From Atherinomorus stipes (taxonomy: Eukaryota > Chordata > Actinopteri > Atheriniformes > Atherinidae), in the NCBI GenBank assembly GCA_023101725.1, contig JALJCO010012682.1, forward strand, positions 930,001-994,000: a stretch of DNA of 64,000 nt, read 5' to 3'. The notes under the pieces were generated by a model that saw only the letters and a list, made by a program, of their open reading frames with translations, was not told the origin of the DNA and made no database searches. This document shows positions 11,901 through 24,300 of the stretch, piece after piece. Each line of letters begins with the position of its first letter. Within the stretch, counting starts at the first letter, position 1. The position numbers and the translations under genes are program-made.

Positions 11901-14900
11901 TGAGACAGATGAGGCCAAAACAGAACTTGCCAAAAAACACAACATTGTGGAGTAAGACCCTCATCCAATCTGCAAAACATGGTGATGGCAGTTTCATGGT
12001 TTGGGCCTGTTCTGCTGCATCTTTGCCAAGATGTCTTTCAATCGTTGATGCATGCTGAATTATGCCTGTGAATTCTCTGTGTGGTGTAAAGTGTATTATG
12101 AAACAATGGTGGTTAGAAGATCAGATGTTCTTCCTTCTCAACTAAAGAATGATTAAATGGAATAAAGTAAATTGCATTGACTTGGTAACATCAAGGTCAT
12201 GAATTTAAGCAGAAATGTTTCAGAAAGAACAGTTCAGATAATCAAATTCAACAACATCCCAGGGTTGAAAGATGGTCTGTGATGAGAAGTGAGTTCAAAC
12301 TTTCCCAGAAACCAATGATCTGTTCTCTGTAGAATGTAGCTACTGCTGCACAATGTGTTTAACATCAAAGGCAGATTAGATAACCTACAGATAATTTGTT
12401 TAACATTTAACTACCTTTAAGAAAATCTAATGTTTCAGGTCATATTTATGCAGAAATATGGGAAGTCTTCAAACTTTCACACACCACAGCATATTCATAT
12501 TCTATATCATTTAACACCTCAGTTATTCAACTAAAGCAAGGGATTCCATTTTGGATATATGACTACAATGGATATTGCAAGATTCTGAGCAAATGCAGAT
12601 GTGTGGTCCATGTAAAGGAGAATGCTAAAAGAATCCACTGTTTTGATGATAAAGGCCTCCTTTGCATACTGGCTGCTTCAGTGGCATCAAACAGTCATGG
12701 AACAATTTGTCTTTCAAAATGAAAAACATGCAAAAACACTCTTCTGTTATCGCAATTAACAAAGAATGTTATCTTATAAAGCAGGTACAGAGCTAGTCTT
12801 ACCATGTGATGTGTGCGCACAGCCTCCAGAGGGTAGTCTCCCTTGGCGGTCTCGCCACTCAGCATGATGCAGTCATTGCCGTCCATCACAGCATTGGCAA
12901 CATCGCTGGCCTCAGCACGGGTAGGACGGGGCTTCTTGGTCATGCTCTCCAGCATCTTTTGGGAAAAACGGGACAACATTTCATGTCTGCAAACAGACTT
13001 ATTTTCCTTCTAGACTGTACTCCTAGACATGACAACACAGACCTGTGTGGCACAAATGATGGGCTTGCCGATTCTGTTGCACCTGCCAGTCATCATCTTC
13101 TGGGCAAGGAAGACCTTTTCTGTTGGGATCTCAATGCCCAGGTCTCCACGAGCAACCATGATGCCATCGCTAGCCTCAAGGATCTCATCAAATCTGACAA
13201 GGAAAAAGAAAAAGAACTGCTTCATACTTGTAGAAACTTTCAGACATGCTCTGCTGTAACTGCTGACAATCCACTCACCTGCGCACACCCTCATGGTTCT
13301 CCAGCTTGCTGATGATCTTGATGTCCTTGCCCTTCTCACCAAGTGCTTTCCTGACAGCCTGAACGTCAGCAGCCTTACGGATGAAAGAGGCGAAGACCAT
13401 GTCGATACCCTGCTCCAGGCCAAACTGCAGGTCCTGCAGGTCCTTCTCGGACAGGGCAGGCAGGTCAACAGCAGCACCGGGGAGGTTAACACCCTTCTTG
13501 CTACCGAGCATACCGCCGTTCTCAATCTCACACATCAAGTAGTCATTGCCTGAAAACAAACAGAATTCAGGAATATTCCCACAGTCAGGCACAAAAGAAA
13601 CAAAAGACAGAAATGAAAAAAACAAAACAAACACAGTTTGTTGATGTGCTCACCAATTTCTTTGACTTTAAGGGAAATCAGACCATCATCAACATAGATA
13701 TGGAATCCAGTCTGCACAACCTTGGTGATGTTTTTGTAGTCAAGCCACAGAGTTTTCTGATCGCACTTCTCCTTGTACTGGTCATCCAGTGTGATCTTGA
13801 TGGTTTCACCCTTCTTGAGCTCCACCTCAGCAGTGCCGCTCTGAACAAGATCAAAAGATAGCTCATAGCTACTCGTTCTTCATAAATCTTTATAAATCTC
13901 TAATGTAAGAGCAGATAATTTGACATTAACTCACTCCATTGATAAGACCGGTCCTGATTTCTGGTCCCTTGGTGTCCAGGGCAATGGCCACAGGCCTATA
14001 CTCCATAGCTCCTGGTCCAAAGCTCTCAGTTGCTTCGCGGACATTCTTGATGGTCTCAGCATGGTACTGCGAAATAAACAAATATAATCATCATCATCAC
14101 TGAAAACCTCTGTGAAAATTTACGTTTAAGGCATCATGCAATGAGTTTTTTCTGAGTCTGTTTCGACGGACTAAAGGTTATCTCCAAATGTGTCACGCTC
14201 TAAAAAAGTAAAGTGAAGCTAGCAGAACAACAGGTGGCCACACAGGCACACAGAGAGCTTGACACTGACTGCAACACTAAATACAGTAACTGCAGCACAT
14301 ATTTAGCACATGAATTGCAGTTTCCTTGTGCTAAAAATAGTTGACATGGACCGTTAAGTACAGCTGTTTCCTACAGAATATTACAAAAATGCAAAAGGGT
14401 GGCACCTGTTTACATGGATATTGTGGATATCACATGCAAAAATAAACGGCCTTAGAAATAAAAACCAGTCAATACCAACTGCAGTTCTCGGCCAGTACTG
14501 ATACCACACTGTTTCTTCCCTACATGCCTTCATCCCCTACTGTTGCTGTGAGGGTGACTCCTATTTTTAGCTGTACTGACAACTGCCACACCAATGACAG
14601 AGGTCAGACTTATTTTCTCCTCTCTGAACAAATCTTATACTGATTCAGTTGTGATTTTCAGGACTTATAATTATTGACTGAGCGTACACGTTTTTCATTT
14701 ATCAGAGTAAAGCTACCTTTGCACATACGACTCAAAAGACAGGTCTAAATCTTTCAAGAATCTTAAGACTGACCATATGTGTCCACTCAGGTGTCACGAA
14801 AAGAATCATGACTTTTAAAGGCAAAGGGTCAGTGGTGTAAGGTCGACCACAGAGCGACACTTGGCTTCTGAGCTACAACAGAGACCCAATACTGGATGGT

Positions 14901-15500
14901 CAAGTGCGAGCTTACAGATCACATAACAGAAAGTTACCAGGCCACAGGGAAATGTCACACTGACTGTTGCTTCCAACTGAAAAGGGTAAACTGTCACAGG
15001 GCAAAGACTTGCTGCTGCTGAACTGCTCAGTTTAAATAAAATCTCTTCTGTGTTTATATTTATTTTTAATGTTCCCAGCTTTGATGTTACAACAGGTATT
15101 TTGTCAGGCCCAATAATGTCTCTTGTCCTTCACTCACTTCGTGTGTGCCATGAGAGAAGTTCATTCTGGCAATGTTCATCCCAGCCTTGATCATTTCCTT
15201 CAGCATATCCACAGATCGGGATGCAGGTCCTGCATAAGGACAATCAGGTTAATGCAATCATGTGGATGTTTCAAACAGTTGCATTAAGGTAATGATTAGA
15301 ACTTTTATGTAATGAGAATAAAACAGTGGATGTTGGCAATATGTCTGACCGATTGTGCAGACGATGCCGGTGTTGCGAGACACTGCAGGTTCAGAGTCAA
15401 TGTCCAGCAGACACATGTGCTCAATGTAAGTGTCTGCCATGGCAGCATGCAGCTGCTGGGTATGCATGATGGAAGAGCCTGAATCCTTTGACTTAGACAT
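8946..15500 (-). CDS. pkm: pyruvate kinase PKM, complete coding region in ten exons
   Basis: Cytosolic pyruvate kinase transfers phosphate from phosphoenolpyruvate to ADP, the last step of glycolysis. Coding exons on the minus strand: 15350-15500 (ATG at 15498-15500), 15138-15229, 13935-14066, 13654-13840, 13279-13549, 13043-13193, 12803-12955, 10824-10990, 10096-10277 and 8946-9052 (stop TAA). All junctions have GT/AG and phases join to give 530 residues, the usual vertebrate length. Exon 13279-13549 ends in the active-site signature [11 protein letters not shown], whose Lys is catalytic. The next exon carries [14 protein letters not shown]. The exon at 10824-10990 is the position normally occupied by the mutually exclusive M1/M2 exons. 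It encodes AVEASFKCC and IVLTKTGR, so it has the M2-type lysine (Lys433 in human PKM2) linked to fructose-1,6-bisphosphate control. The next exon keeps the Trp and Arg (WAEDVDMR) of the same pocket. No second version is seen nearby. Which teleost paralog (pkma or pkmb) this is was not decided. Confidence 0.96.
9107..10027. repeat. dispersed repeat inside last PKM intron (partner at 57.4 kb)
   Basis: About 920 bp begins aaaggagtaatcacctgg and ends ggttatgacacctttaa, so the ends are imperfect inverted repeats. Most of it is closely similar in the same orientation to 57363-58185. One shared phrase is ccacaagagcgcgctctcc. It fills most of the intron between the last two PKM coding exons. It is likely a non-autonomous DNA transposon. 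No protein is supported. Confidence 0.75.
11870..12060 (+). pseudogene. Tc1/mariner transposase remnant in PKM intron
   Basis: The stretch includes gacagatgaggccaaaacag and tggtttgggcctgttctgct. These match in style the region of Tc1-like transposase genes just before the DDE catalytic centre (residues around WTDET and MVWACF). The frame is broken and only a short piece remains. It lies in the intron between PKM exons 10824-10990 and 12803-12955. Confidence 0.5.
14331..14340. promoter_or_regulatory. MEF2 consensus site in PKM intron
   Basis: ctaaaaatag fits the MEF2 consensus YTAWWWWTAR exactly. It lies in the intron between exons 13935-14066 and 15138-15229. An E-box CAGCTG is close (about 14362) and another, CACCTG, is near 14404. 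Function is inferred from the motif and from the muscle role of PKM. Confidence 0.4.
14561..14570. promoter_or_regulatory. second MEF2 consensus site in PKM intron
   Basis: ctatttttag is the exact reverse complement of the site at 14331-14340, 220 bp away in the same intron. It again fits YTAWWWWTAR perfectly. Together the two may mark a muscle enhancer. Confidence 0.4.
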
Positions 15501-16493
15501 GACTGGATCCTTGTCTGCAGGAAAAGTCCTATGAGACAGACAAAGAAACAAGGTATAGGAGTTATAAGTATTTCTGTATGTTGACAGGTGTGCATAAAAT
15601 GCGCTATCATTAAAAGATTAAAACAATGGATTCTGCACTTCCAAGGAAAAGCTATGCAAACAACTAAATGCCACAAAGCCATAAACACAATGAACAAAAA
15701 ATCTTAGTGGAGAAGTGCACACTCATAATAGTGATGTGGCCTCTTTATGGATTACTTTTAAGTCTCATGCAGTGGAGTGTTCATTTAAGCTCACAAAGCC
15801 TGTGCAGCGCCAACAGTACGGGCCTGTATAACTGATGTCTGTCATTGTCCAGCTCCACACAAACAAATTATGTTGCTCAAATTCAATTTTGAGTGGCAAT
15901 CAATTGACACTTGATTGCAGAACAGGAATACAACATGCCAAACAAATGCATGTTGCCAGTCAATGTATCATGACCTGTTGCATGTGCATGTGTATGTGAT
16001 GGAACTCCTGCTTCCATTCATCCAAAGTATGCATTTTGTGTTGAGTCATAGAAGCATTATGATTATGCAGAAGTAAGTAATCTAAATTATGATTTTTTTT
16101 TTCCAAGTCAATAAAATACTCAATGCCGTATTTTACAGTGCAGCCAAAATTCTACAAAACAAAGTACAGAACAAGAAGTAAAGGGGTTATTTGATTAAGA
16201 AAAGTCTTTTGAAAAAATGCAGAAATACATATGTACTTGTTACGCACATACCAACATGGATTTCTAATGGATGGATGGATGGATTTCTAATGCCAGATGA
16301 GTTACAGTATAAACCATTATAAATAACAAAACTCTCCTAACCCGTGGGAAGACAACTGTGTCAGCACAAAAAGAACAGAGTAAAAACAGCCAGAATATTA
16401 AAATCTAGAGAAACTAAACCATTGTTTCCATGTATAAACTTAATACAACAGTTTTTGCTTTCCGTGTAGTTAAACCTTGTAGATGTTACTCAC

Positions 16494-16680
16494 CTAGTGA
16501 GTGAACTTTGGAGGGACCGAGGCGCCACCGCAAACTAAGGCGGCGCTGCTTTTTATTCAAGCCGGGACTACTTTCTTGTGCGCGCAACGGCTGATGACAC
16601 CAGAGGGCCATATTTAGGGACTCCTAAACTAAAAGTCAACTACTGACAACCCAGTTGAGCGGGTTGTCCTTTTTATAAAG
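16494..16680 (-). promoter_or_regulatory. pkm: PKM non-coding first exon and promoter region
   Basis: On the minus strand a strong donor (tag|gtgagt) lies at 16494/16493. The nearest downstream acceptor (ttttcctgcag, exon from 15514) leads directly into the exon with the start codon. The sequence upstream is GC-rich, including gcgccaccgc and ggcggcgctgc. It contains ccatatttagg, which is one base longer than a CArG box, near 16609. A TATAAA on the minus strand lies near 16675. The transcription start was not located, so the boundary at 16680 is approximate. Confidence 0.5.
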
Positions 16681-19600
16681 TGGATGTTATTTTCTGCGCA
16701 TTCGTATCAAGGTCAGTGTCCATTTTTTCGGGGAAAAAATGTAGCTAAATGACCGAATATTGACAATTGGAGGGCAGGTGTATGTTTTATTCGCCTGGCC
16801 AATCCCGCAACTTTCTGTTGAAACTTGAGCACGAGCCTGTCTTCACGTTGGATTTGAGACGTCGTCAGCTATTAGCAAGCGATACTCGATGCCTATGGTT
16901 TCATATCTCACAATATTAAGAAAAATAAATCACTGTTCACATAGGGAAAAAAATATGATTTGAATAAAGATTGTGATTTGAGAGATCTGCCTTTTTTCTG
17001 CTGCTTTTGATTGTTATATTCTTTAACCACTGCTGTTTTTGCTTTATGAATGTAATTATGATTTGCCTAATCTATTCATTTGAAGCTTTGATGTCATACA
17101 GTTTTACAATATTAGATGACACTGGGCTGGCACCTTCCTCAGTGCTGCCAAAAGAAAAAAAAAAGTGCAACGGGATGCTAGAGCTCTCTAACACCTTTAA
17201 CTCATAAACACTGTCCACGAGCAAGCCTATCGCCCTACTTGCTAACTTGAACGATAAACTCATATCAGAAATGCAAACTTCCCACTGCTCGTTTGGGCAG
17301 AAATACGGGAATGCAGTCATGTTTGATTCAACTTTCAGCAAGCGACATAATTGAGTTTCTGCACTCCACCCAATGTCAACACTCACTGGCTTGACGTTTC
17401 TATTTCTGAATAAATTTCCTCCACTTTCCCAACTCCTTTATCAATACATTATCATCTTTCTTTTTTCTGTTCACACGCAATAATTCTTTTATTAATCATC
17501 ATTTATCACATAAACATTTTTATGAGCCCATCAGGAGTTTGTGCATTCCTACAACCCTGTGCAACCATGTGTACAGCTCTGCAGAGCTTTATAGACTAAT
17601 GAAGTTATTACTCTGTAGGGAATGTGATACCAAGCTAAATATTGCATGCTGCGATAATTATGACAAGCTATCACTCAAGTGCAATGGAAGACACTTGCAG
17701 CCATGCAGTTTTAATATTGACCTACTTGCAGATTATTTAAATGAACAAAATTGCAGTTATATTCAGGCTGTAACACATGACATAACTTCACCAAAAATAG
17801 AGTAAACTGGATGGGCCACCCCACCCCATATCTGGTTGTCAGCCGGTCAAGGTAAATCATGTTATCTAGACCTGAGCCATGCTTGGCTCCATGCAGCATT
17901 GGTAACATACCGTCCAAGCCCATAAAACAAGATCCCCCTTACAGTTTTCAACATATAGTTAAATTTCTCACACTAGAAACGTAATACAGTAGAAACGTGC
18001 ACTCTCTTCCTGGTCTGGTAAAGCAATCATTTTTGTCTGCCACAAGTTTTTTTTTTTTTATATATTAATATTCATTCTTTTTTTTTCCTTTTCCTTATTT
18101 GGTTTTGTTTTGTGTGTCTCTTTGTAATTCTTCTTTAGTTCCACATTTATCTACATTCTCTCATTTTCATCTGCCATTATTTTCTAACTACCTTATAAAG
18201 AAGACGAACAAAATATCTGAAGTATTTGGGACCATGTACAGCTGTAATAAAAAGGTTCGGGTTGCAAGCTTTTTTTTAAAAAAAAAGCTCTTTGGTAACT
18301 CCAAACCTAAAGCCTTTATTTGCTGAATAGGCACAGTACTAAATGGCAGGCTGTTAGTAACTGCATGAAGTAAGCCTAAACTAACCAGGATGTATATACC
18401 TCTTAAATCCAATGCTATAGATAGAGTAATTTTACAGTGCGTGTAGCATGTTCGTGTTGAAATTCTTAAAGAGGGAGAAAACTGACTCCGTCCGTCATTC
18501 ACTGCCCTCCCACTTAGGTAAGGATACATTTACAACCCCAAGAAGGAAGGAATGATGTGGAGCCACTCACTGCCAAGGCATACACGTGGTACTGCTTTTA
18601 GTTTAAAGGGGATTAAAGGCTGAAATTAAAAAAGATAAAGAAATGACGAAATAATCCAAGAGCCTCCAGTAATGTCATCGCAGTTCTGCTTTGTTTTAGC
18701 CGAATGCACGTGCAGTCAGTAATTCTCCTGCACTTTATAATCAGAATGACAGAGCATATATGTAAAACATACTGCTGCAGATTTGTTTGTGTGCTTTTAT
18801 TTCCCATGATATAATCTCAGTGATTTACTGGTGTTATTCTCTTTTATTTCCTCTGTCATAGTTTCTAACCTACTGTCACAAAACCATGAGCTAAGAGTTG
18901 TATTTTGCAGCCTACATGTCACCACTGCCTGTGATGTTCACCCTGCAAATATACATAAAACAGTCTGAACATTGCGGGAAAGAAGAATGATGTTGAGTTT
19001 ACTGCGTTAAGAAAGATCACACAAGAACAGAGAGACTGTAACAAAAACTTACTGAAACAGCAAAAACATTTATAACCATTGCCAAAAATCAGAAAAAAGT
19101 TTTTAAATCCATTAAAAAAAATATCCATTGGATAGTAACCTTTTAAAATCTGACGATGAAACAGTCAAGTTACATATAAAGTCAGGATTTGGGACACTCA
19201 GCATACGTGTGCGTCTTTTGTCAATAGTTTAACTGTAGCTCTCTCTGGTGGTCAACCAACTGAACTGTGTCAGGCTCCTGTGTCATACAGGTCTGCAGCA
19301 TCGGCCTGCAGGACTACTAGAATGAGATTAATTAATCTCACTGATGTACATGAACTGGTTTCTGTACATCACTTGTGCTGCTGACAGTCCAGCACATTTG
19401 ATAAAAGCTTGAATGAATGTTTGCCAATTTTGAACATGTTGGCATAATACATGGAACTGTACAAATCAAAATAAGAATTTGAAAAAAGCAGAAAAACACT
19501 ACTTACCAACACGTTCAAACAGAAAGAAGCACAAGCTTATTTAATTTACCCCTGATTCCATTTCACTGCTAAGTTTTCTGCTCAGATCTCTGAGTCTGTT

Positions 19601-20830
19601 TAAATATATTTACAGATACCTGTACATTTTACAATCAGTTACGTAACAAAACCTTTAACAAAGAGCAATAAGTGTGAACCCTCAACGCATGTAAACACCC
19701 TTCTTACTTCCCTGTAATCAATGAAAACCACATGTTTGTACGTCTTAAACTGTCTCGTGCTTGGACATTGCTCGAGCCCCCCACTCAGTCTGTTCCACAA
19801 CTTCACTACACATATCATTTTTTAATATTGTTAGGGAGCAGGTTATGCTTTATACATGATTTGATTTGTGTTATTTAGAAATTAGCCAGATCATTCAATT
19901 TTTCGATTTTAAGAATATTGGATTTCTGTGATCCCTATCACTGGTATTATAAAAGTATTCTTACCTGTTTTTTGTACAGTTTGAAAGGTGATTGTAGCAT
20001 AATCTTATGAATAATTAGTGTGGCCTAACTAAACAGTCTGCTTTATCATCTCAATGCAGCTCTTGTATTCTGTGGTGATCCGATTCGGATGCAGTTTTGA
20101 AACATATTTTAACTTCACTCTCTCTCCTCTATTTCACTACTCTTTAATTTGTAAACTCAAAATGTCAGTATCAGGGAAAAGAAAAGATTTTCTCCTGAAG
20201 ATCCTACAGAGGACCCGAACATTGTGATATAACAATATAAAAGAAGACGTGGATGGAAACAATTATAAAACGGCATCAACCTCTATAAATCAATATCCCT
20301 GCTGCATATTGAACCTTTGTTCAAGCTCATCTGAGCAGGAATTGCAGTTTCTTTGTCTTTGATCAGTCTTTAATCCACAGGATTCATGATATTGCTGCCC
20401 CATCCCCTACACAAACACCTACTAATGTCTAAGTGGATTATGCTGAAAAAAGCACTCGTGGAGAAAAGAGCTGCATGTAGTCCTAGAAGTGTCTAATCTG
20501 GCCAGACTCCAGAGCAGCAGGCGACCACTAACAAGGCTAACAGCTGATTAAGGTCAGGCCACGATGTAGCAGACAGCCACAGAGACTAATAGATGCCAAA
20601 CATCGGCCAAATAATCATCCTTCAACTGCGCCATCAGGGATCTTTGTTCTCATTAGGATCTTGAAACTGGCTCATGCACTGAACAATTCAGGGGGTCTGG
20701 AAGAGATAAAACACTCCTCTCTTTAACCAAATCTGATACATGAGCATTGTAAATGATAACTTATTGGGGGGTTTGCAAGAGGAACAGAGATCCTGCGTGG
20801 AAAACATGCAGTGAGAGTCCTGGAGTGTTA
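16681..20830. other. intergenic DNA between divergent PKM and PARP6
   Basis: About 4 kb with no recognisable exon. It separates two genes transcribed away from each other, so it should hold regulatory sequence for both. I see only T-rich and A-rich tracts (for example near 18049 and 18280). Confidence 0.4.
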
Positions 20831-21346
20831 CGAGAGCCTCTCCTTCCTCTGGACCGTCCAGCTGAGCAGAACCTGCAGCAAGTCATGTGACCCAGAAGTC
20901 AGGCTGTCAAAAACAGCAGAGAGCAGACAAAACAAACCCAGACAGCTAACAGAGCTGCAGGTATGACGGCTACAAATGGATATGTTTCCTTCCAGTTTGA
21001 TCATTTTTGAAAGTGTATATTTACTGGAAACATGCAGAGACTCTACTTTTTTCTTCCAAAGGAAAGGTAAGCCCTTCATTTTTCTGGTATGCAGTTAAAT
21101 TTTAGCCAACTAGTCTACATTTTGATTACTTATTTCATCCCATGATGCCCCTGCACATACAGAGATAAACAGAAGCAAATAATAACAAAGCTGGCAATCA
21201 GGAAAAAAGTGCATGTGTACTGCAACGATAACAAAACTAATCAAGCTGCTTGTGTTTCTTTAGCGCAGGGTGTAATTATTTCCGTCACAGTGGAGTGAAC
21301 ATATTTTTAATCATTTCTGAGGAGGAGCCAAAGAACTCAACACATG
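20831..21346 (+). other. parp6: PARP6 5' untranslated exons (approximate)
   Basis: A good donor follows agagctgcag at 20960/20961. A second exon ends at 21346 with the ATG itself. Possible acceptors for it are tgtttctttag near 21263 or tccgtcacag near 21289. No open frame precedes the ATG, so these are taken as leader exons. Their 5' limits are not determined. Confidence 0.4.
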
Positions 21347-24300
21347 GTGAGCCTATAAGCTGAAATGTATCCCTTTTATTTGTGTTTTTAAAAGATATCT
21401 AAAAATAAGATAAGATAAGGCGGTTTATTGGGACACTTTCTGCTTTACGTGTCATTTAAGTTTTAATATTAGGGGATAACCGTCTTGCTTTGCAACTACC
21501 AGCATATCCCTTGTGCAGCTTTTTGTTAGTCGTCTGCAGACATGCAGCATGGTTAGTAAAGTCTTAGTTTGTCTGCTTGAGAAACAAATGGACCATGTGA
21601 AGTCTCTGATTATCAGCCTCCCTCATTAACAGGAGACTGATTGCCAGCCATGGACAGACGGCTGCAGTGATGAAGACTGCAACTCAGATGAAGACCTGTG
21701 TGGAAATCAAGTAAATATTCATTTCAGCATGTTCTGATGAGACTGTTGTAACAGAGATGACTTCCTTTGGCATATTGTTTATGAGATAGAAATATAAACA
21801 AAAAAATTATTTAGAATTTAGCACAATATTGTAGATCTAAGAATATTTCAAATCATAAACGTGTGGACCAACTATTATAGTTTTACATTGGAAGCATCAG
21901 AAAATGTTTTATAAACAAGTAAAGAATGACTGTTTACACTACAGCCACTACTGTAGTTGTGTGTGATGCCTGTAGAGCAAATACAGGCTAATTTCTGCGT
22001 GATTTTTTTTTTCTAAGCAGTCTGACCATCTAATAAAAATAGTGACTTGTAGTGAGAACATGCTGCGAGAATGTTGCCATATTTTTCTGACTAAAGAATG
22101 GACCAGTATTTTCACAGTACCACAAATCTTCTGTATGTGGACATTAGGATGAAACCATTGGTACAAAATCTGCTCCTTAAATCTCGTGCATGAACCTAAC
22201 TTACTCATCAAATAAAGGGAGTTTGTACAACTATATGCAAGGTCATATTTAACCAATATTTTATACAGACAGGTCCCACAAAGGCACACAGCTTTTTTTT
22301 TTTGCAAAGGAAATCTGTTTCCCTAACCTGCCTCTGCCTTTGTAGGTATAGCATGATACATAAACATCTAAACAGGTTTCATACATGAGTTCAGGTCAGT
22401 GTCGTGCATAAAGAAAGCTCTAATCATTTTTGTGAACTTTTAGCTTCATATAATTACAAATATTTCTTGAATCTATTTAATAATCAGAATTAAACAAAGC
22501 ATTTGCTTCTTTTTTTTTATTAAATAAAAGGATTTTTGTCATTATGGAAGTGACAGCTATTCACAGCTATTGTAGTAAAAGAAAATGTGTGAGCGTTTAA
22601 CCCTTCAGTGCCCCTGCTGGGTTGAGCCATTCGACCACTGGTAAGCGTATTAGTGTTTGTCTCAGCAGGAGAGCTGTGCCACTGACCTGTATCACCACCC
22701 CCAGCTGGATACAGACATGGAGGCTGTCAGGATTTTGTATTCAGACTCTGCAGTTGCTGTCAGGTGAGCAGCTGTATGTTTCCATCAGTTGCCTTAAAAA
22801 AAGGTGAACCATTAAATGCTGCTTTTACATGTTTTAAAAAATTTTTGTTTTTTCTTCTTGTTTTTTTTTTTAATCAGGGAGTATGAGTCGATTGATGCTG
22901 TAGATGTTGACTTAAAGATTAACACCAGCCTTTTGGATGTAAGTCAAATCTAATTAACTCACAAATAATTACATTTGCAGCCAATTTACATTACATTCCT
23001 CAAGCTAAAGTTCTTACCTCTATTCCTTTTGTTTATTTACTGTTTTTCATCTCCTTGTTATGGTGAACAAGTATGAATGCAAAAAAGGAGCATGTAAGTC
23101 CCCTAACAAGAGCTTGAGCCATCCCCTTTCAGTCCAAAAACTTTCAATTTTCCCACCACATATTTATCTGTGAAATGTGAATATACGAGGGTGCAATAAA
23201 AAATAAATAAATTAGAACACTGGATGCATTTTTCTTCAAATTACATCCATTTCTATAGAAGTTAAGTCAGATTTACTATATATATATATATATTACCTCA
23301 GTTAAAGAATAAATTAAAGTTCCAAAATGCTCCTCTGAAATGCTGAAAACAAATAATTTTCCTAATGAGGTCAGAATATGTCCTTGATTTGTTCAACAGA
23401 CTTAATTTAGATTTTTGTTTCAGAATAACATGTTCAAGTTCAAGGTGGAGAAGCTTCCAAATGGCATTTTTAAAAAAAATACATGTGTAAAAACTACGTC
23501 AGATATTCAGAAAATATATGTTGTCTCATGAGACTTTTCTGACATGGCACTTTTGTCACAGATGAATCACAGAAACAAGTCTGTAAATACTCTTAAGTGT
23601 ACATTTTAAAGTTTATTTCAACAAAATTTATTTGGACATTGTGGTCTGTTAGATATAAGCTCTCTGGTGTCTGCAGGAGGAAGCGGCCAAAGCCTGGCAC
23701 ATGAATCCATCAGAGGCCATCGTTATTCGTCTGCACCTCTCCACATCTCAGTATCTAGATGGACCTGGTGAGCACCATCAATGATTTTGCAAACAAAATT
23801 CAATATAGATCAAGTTGACATCTAATTCAGTGATGTTTCTCGTGGCAGCACCTTCAGTTGAAGTCTTTCAGGAATCTAATGTGGATAATTTCAGTATAGG
23901 GAGGCAGCTGCAGAAGTGAGTCTTCACACTTAAACTTTAATGGCTGTGATTATTAAATTGTTCATTGCAAACTGTGATAAACTCCATCATTTATGCTATT
24001 TGTGGTCCACTTAATGATTGCACGAGGCTAACTGTTCAGTTTTATTCTGCAGCATTCTCACAGTTTTCGTGTCTCGTGAGTGGAAACACCTGAGGAATGA
24101 CCACGACATGGTGCGAAGGAAAAGCAGACAAAGCTGGTTCAGGCCAAGTGGGACCATCAAGAAGTTTCGTGCAAGACTTAAAATCTGGCTACCACTTTCA
24201 AAGTATGACAAAGTTGAATTACAAAGCTGGAGCTCTCGTGATGATTGTATTATTTTCTTATTTTTTTTCCATTCACTTCCTCTTTACTATGAGCAGACCA

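Noticed and set aside
12806..13861. Plus-strand open frames overlapping PKM exons (12806-13312, 13293-13553, 13613-13861)
   Set aside because: They are antisense shadows of conserved pyruvate kinase exons, cross the intron borders without splice sense and show no recognisable domain.
16261..16285. ggatggatggatgg tandem repeat
   Set aside because: Short simple repeat only, with no array structure or function implied.
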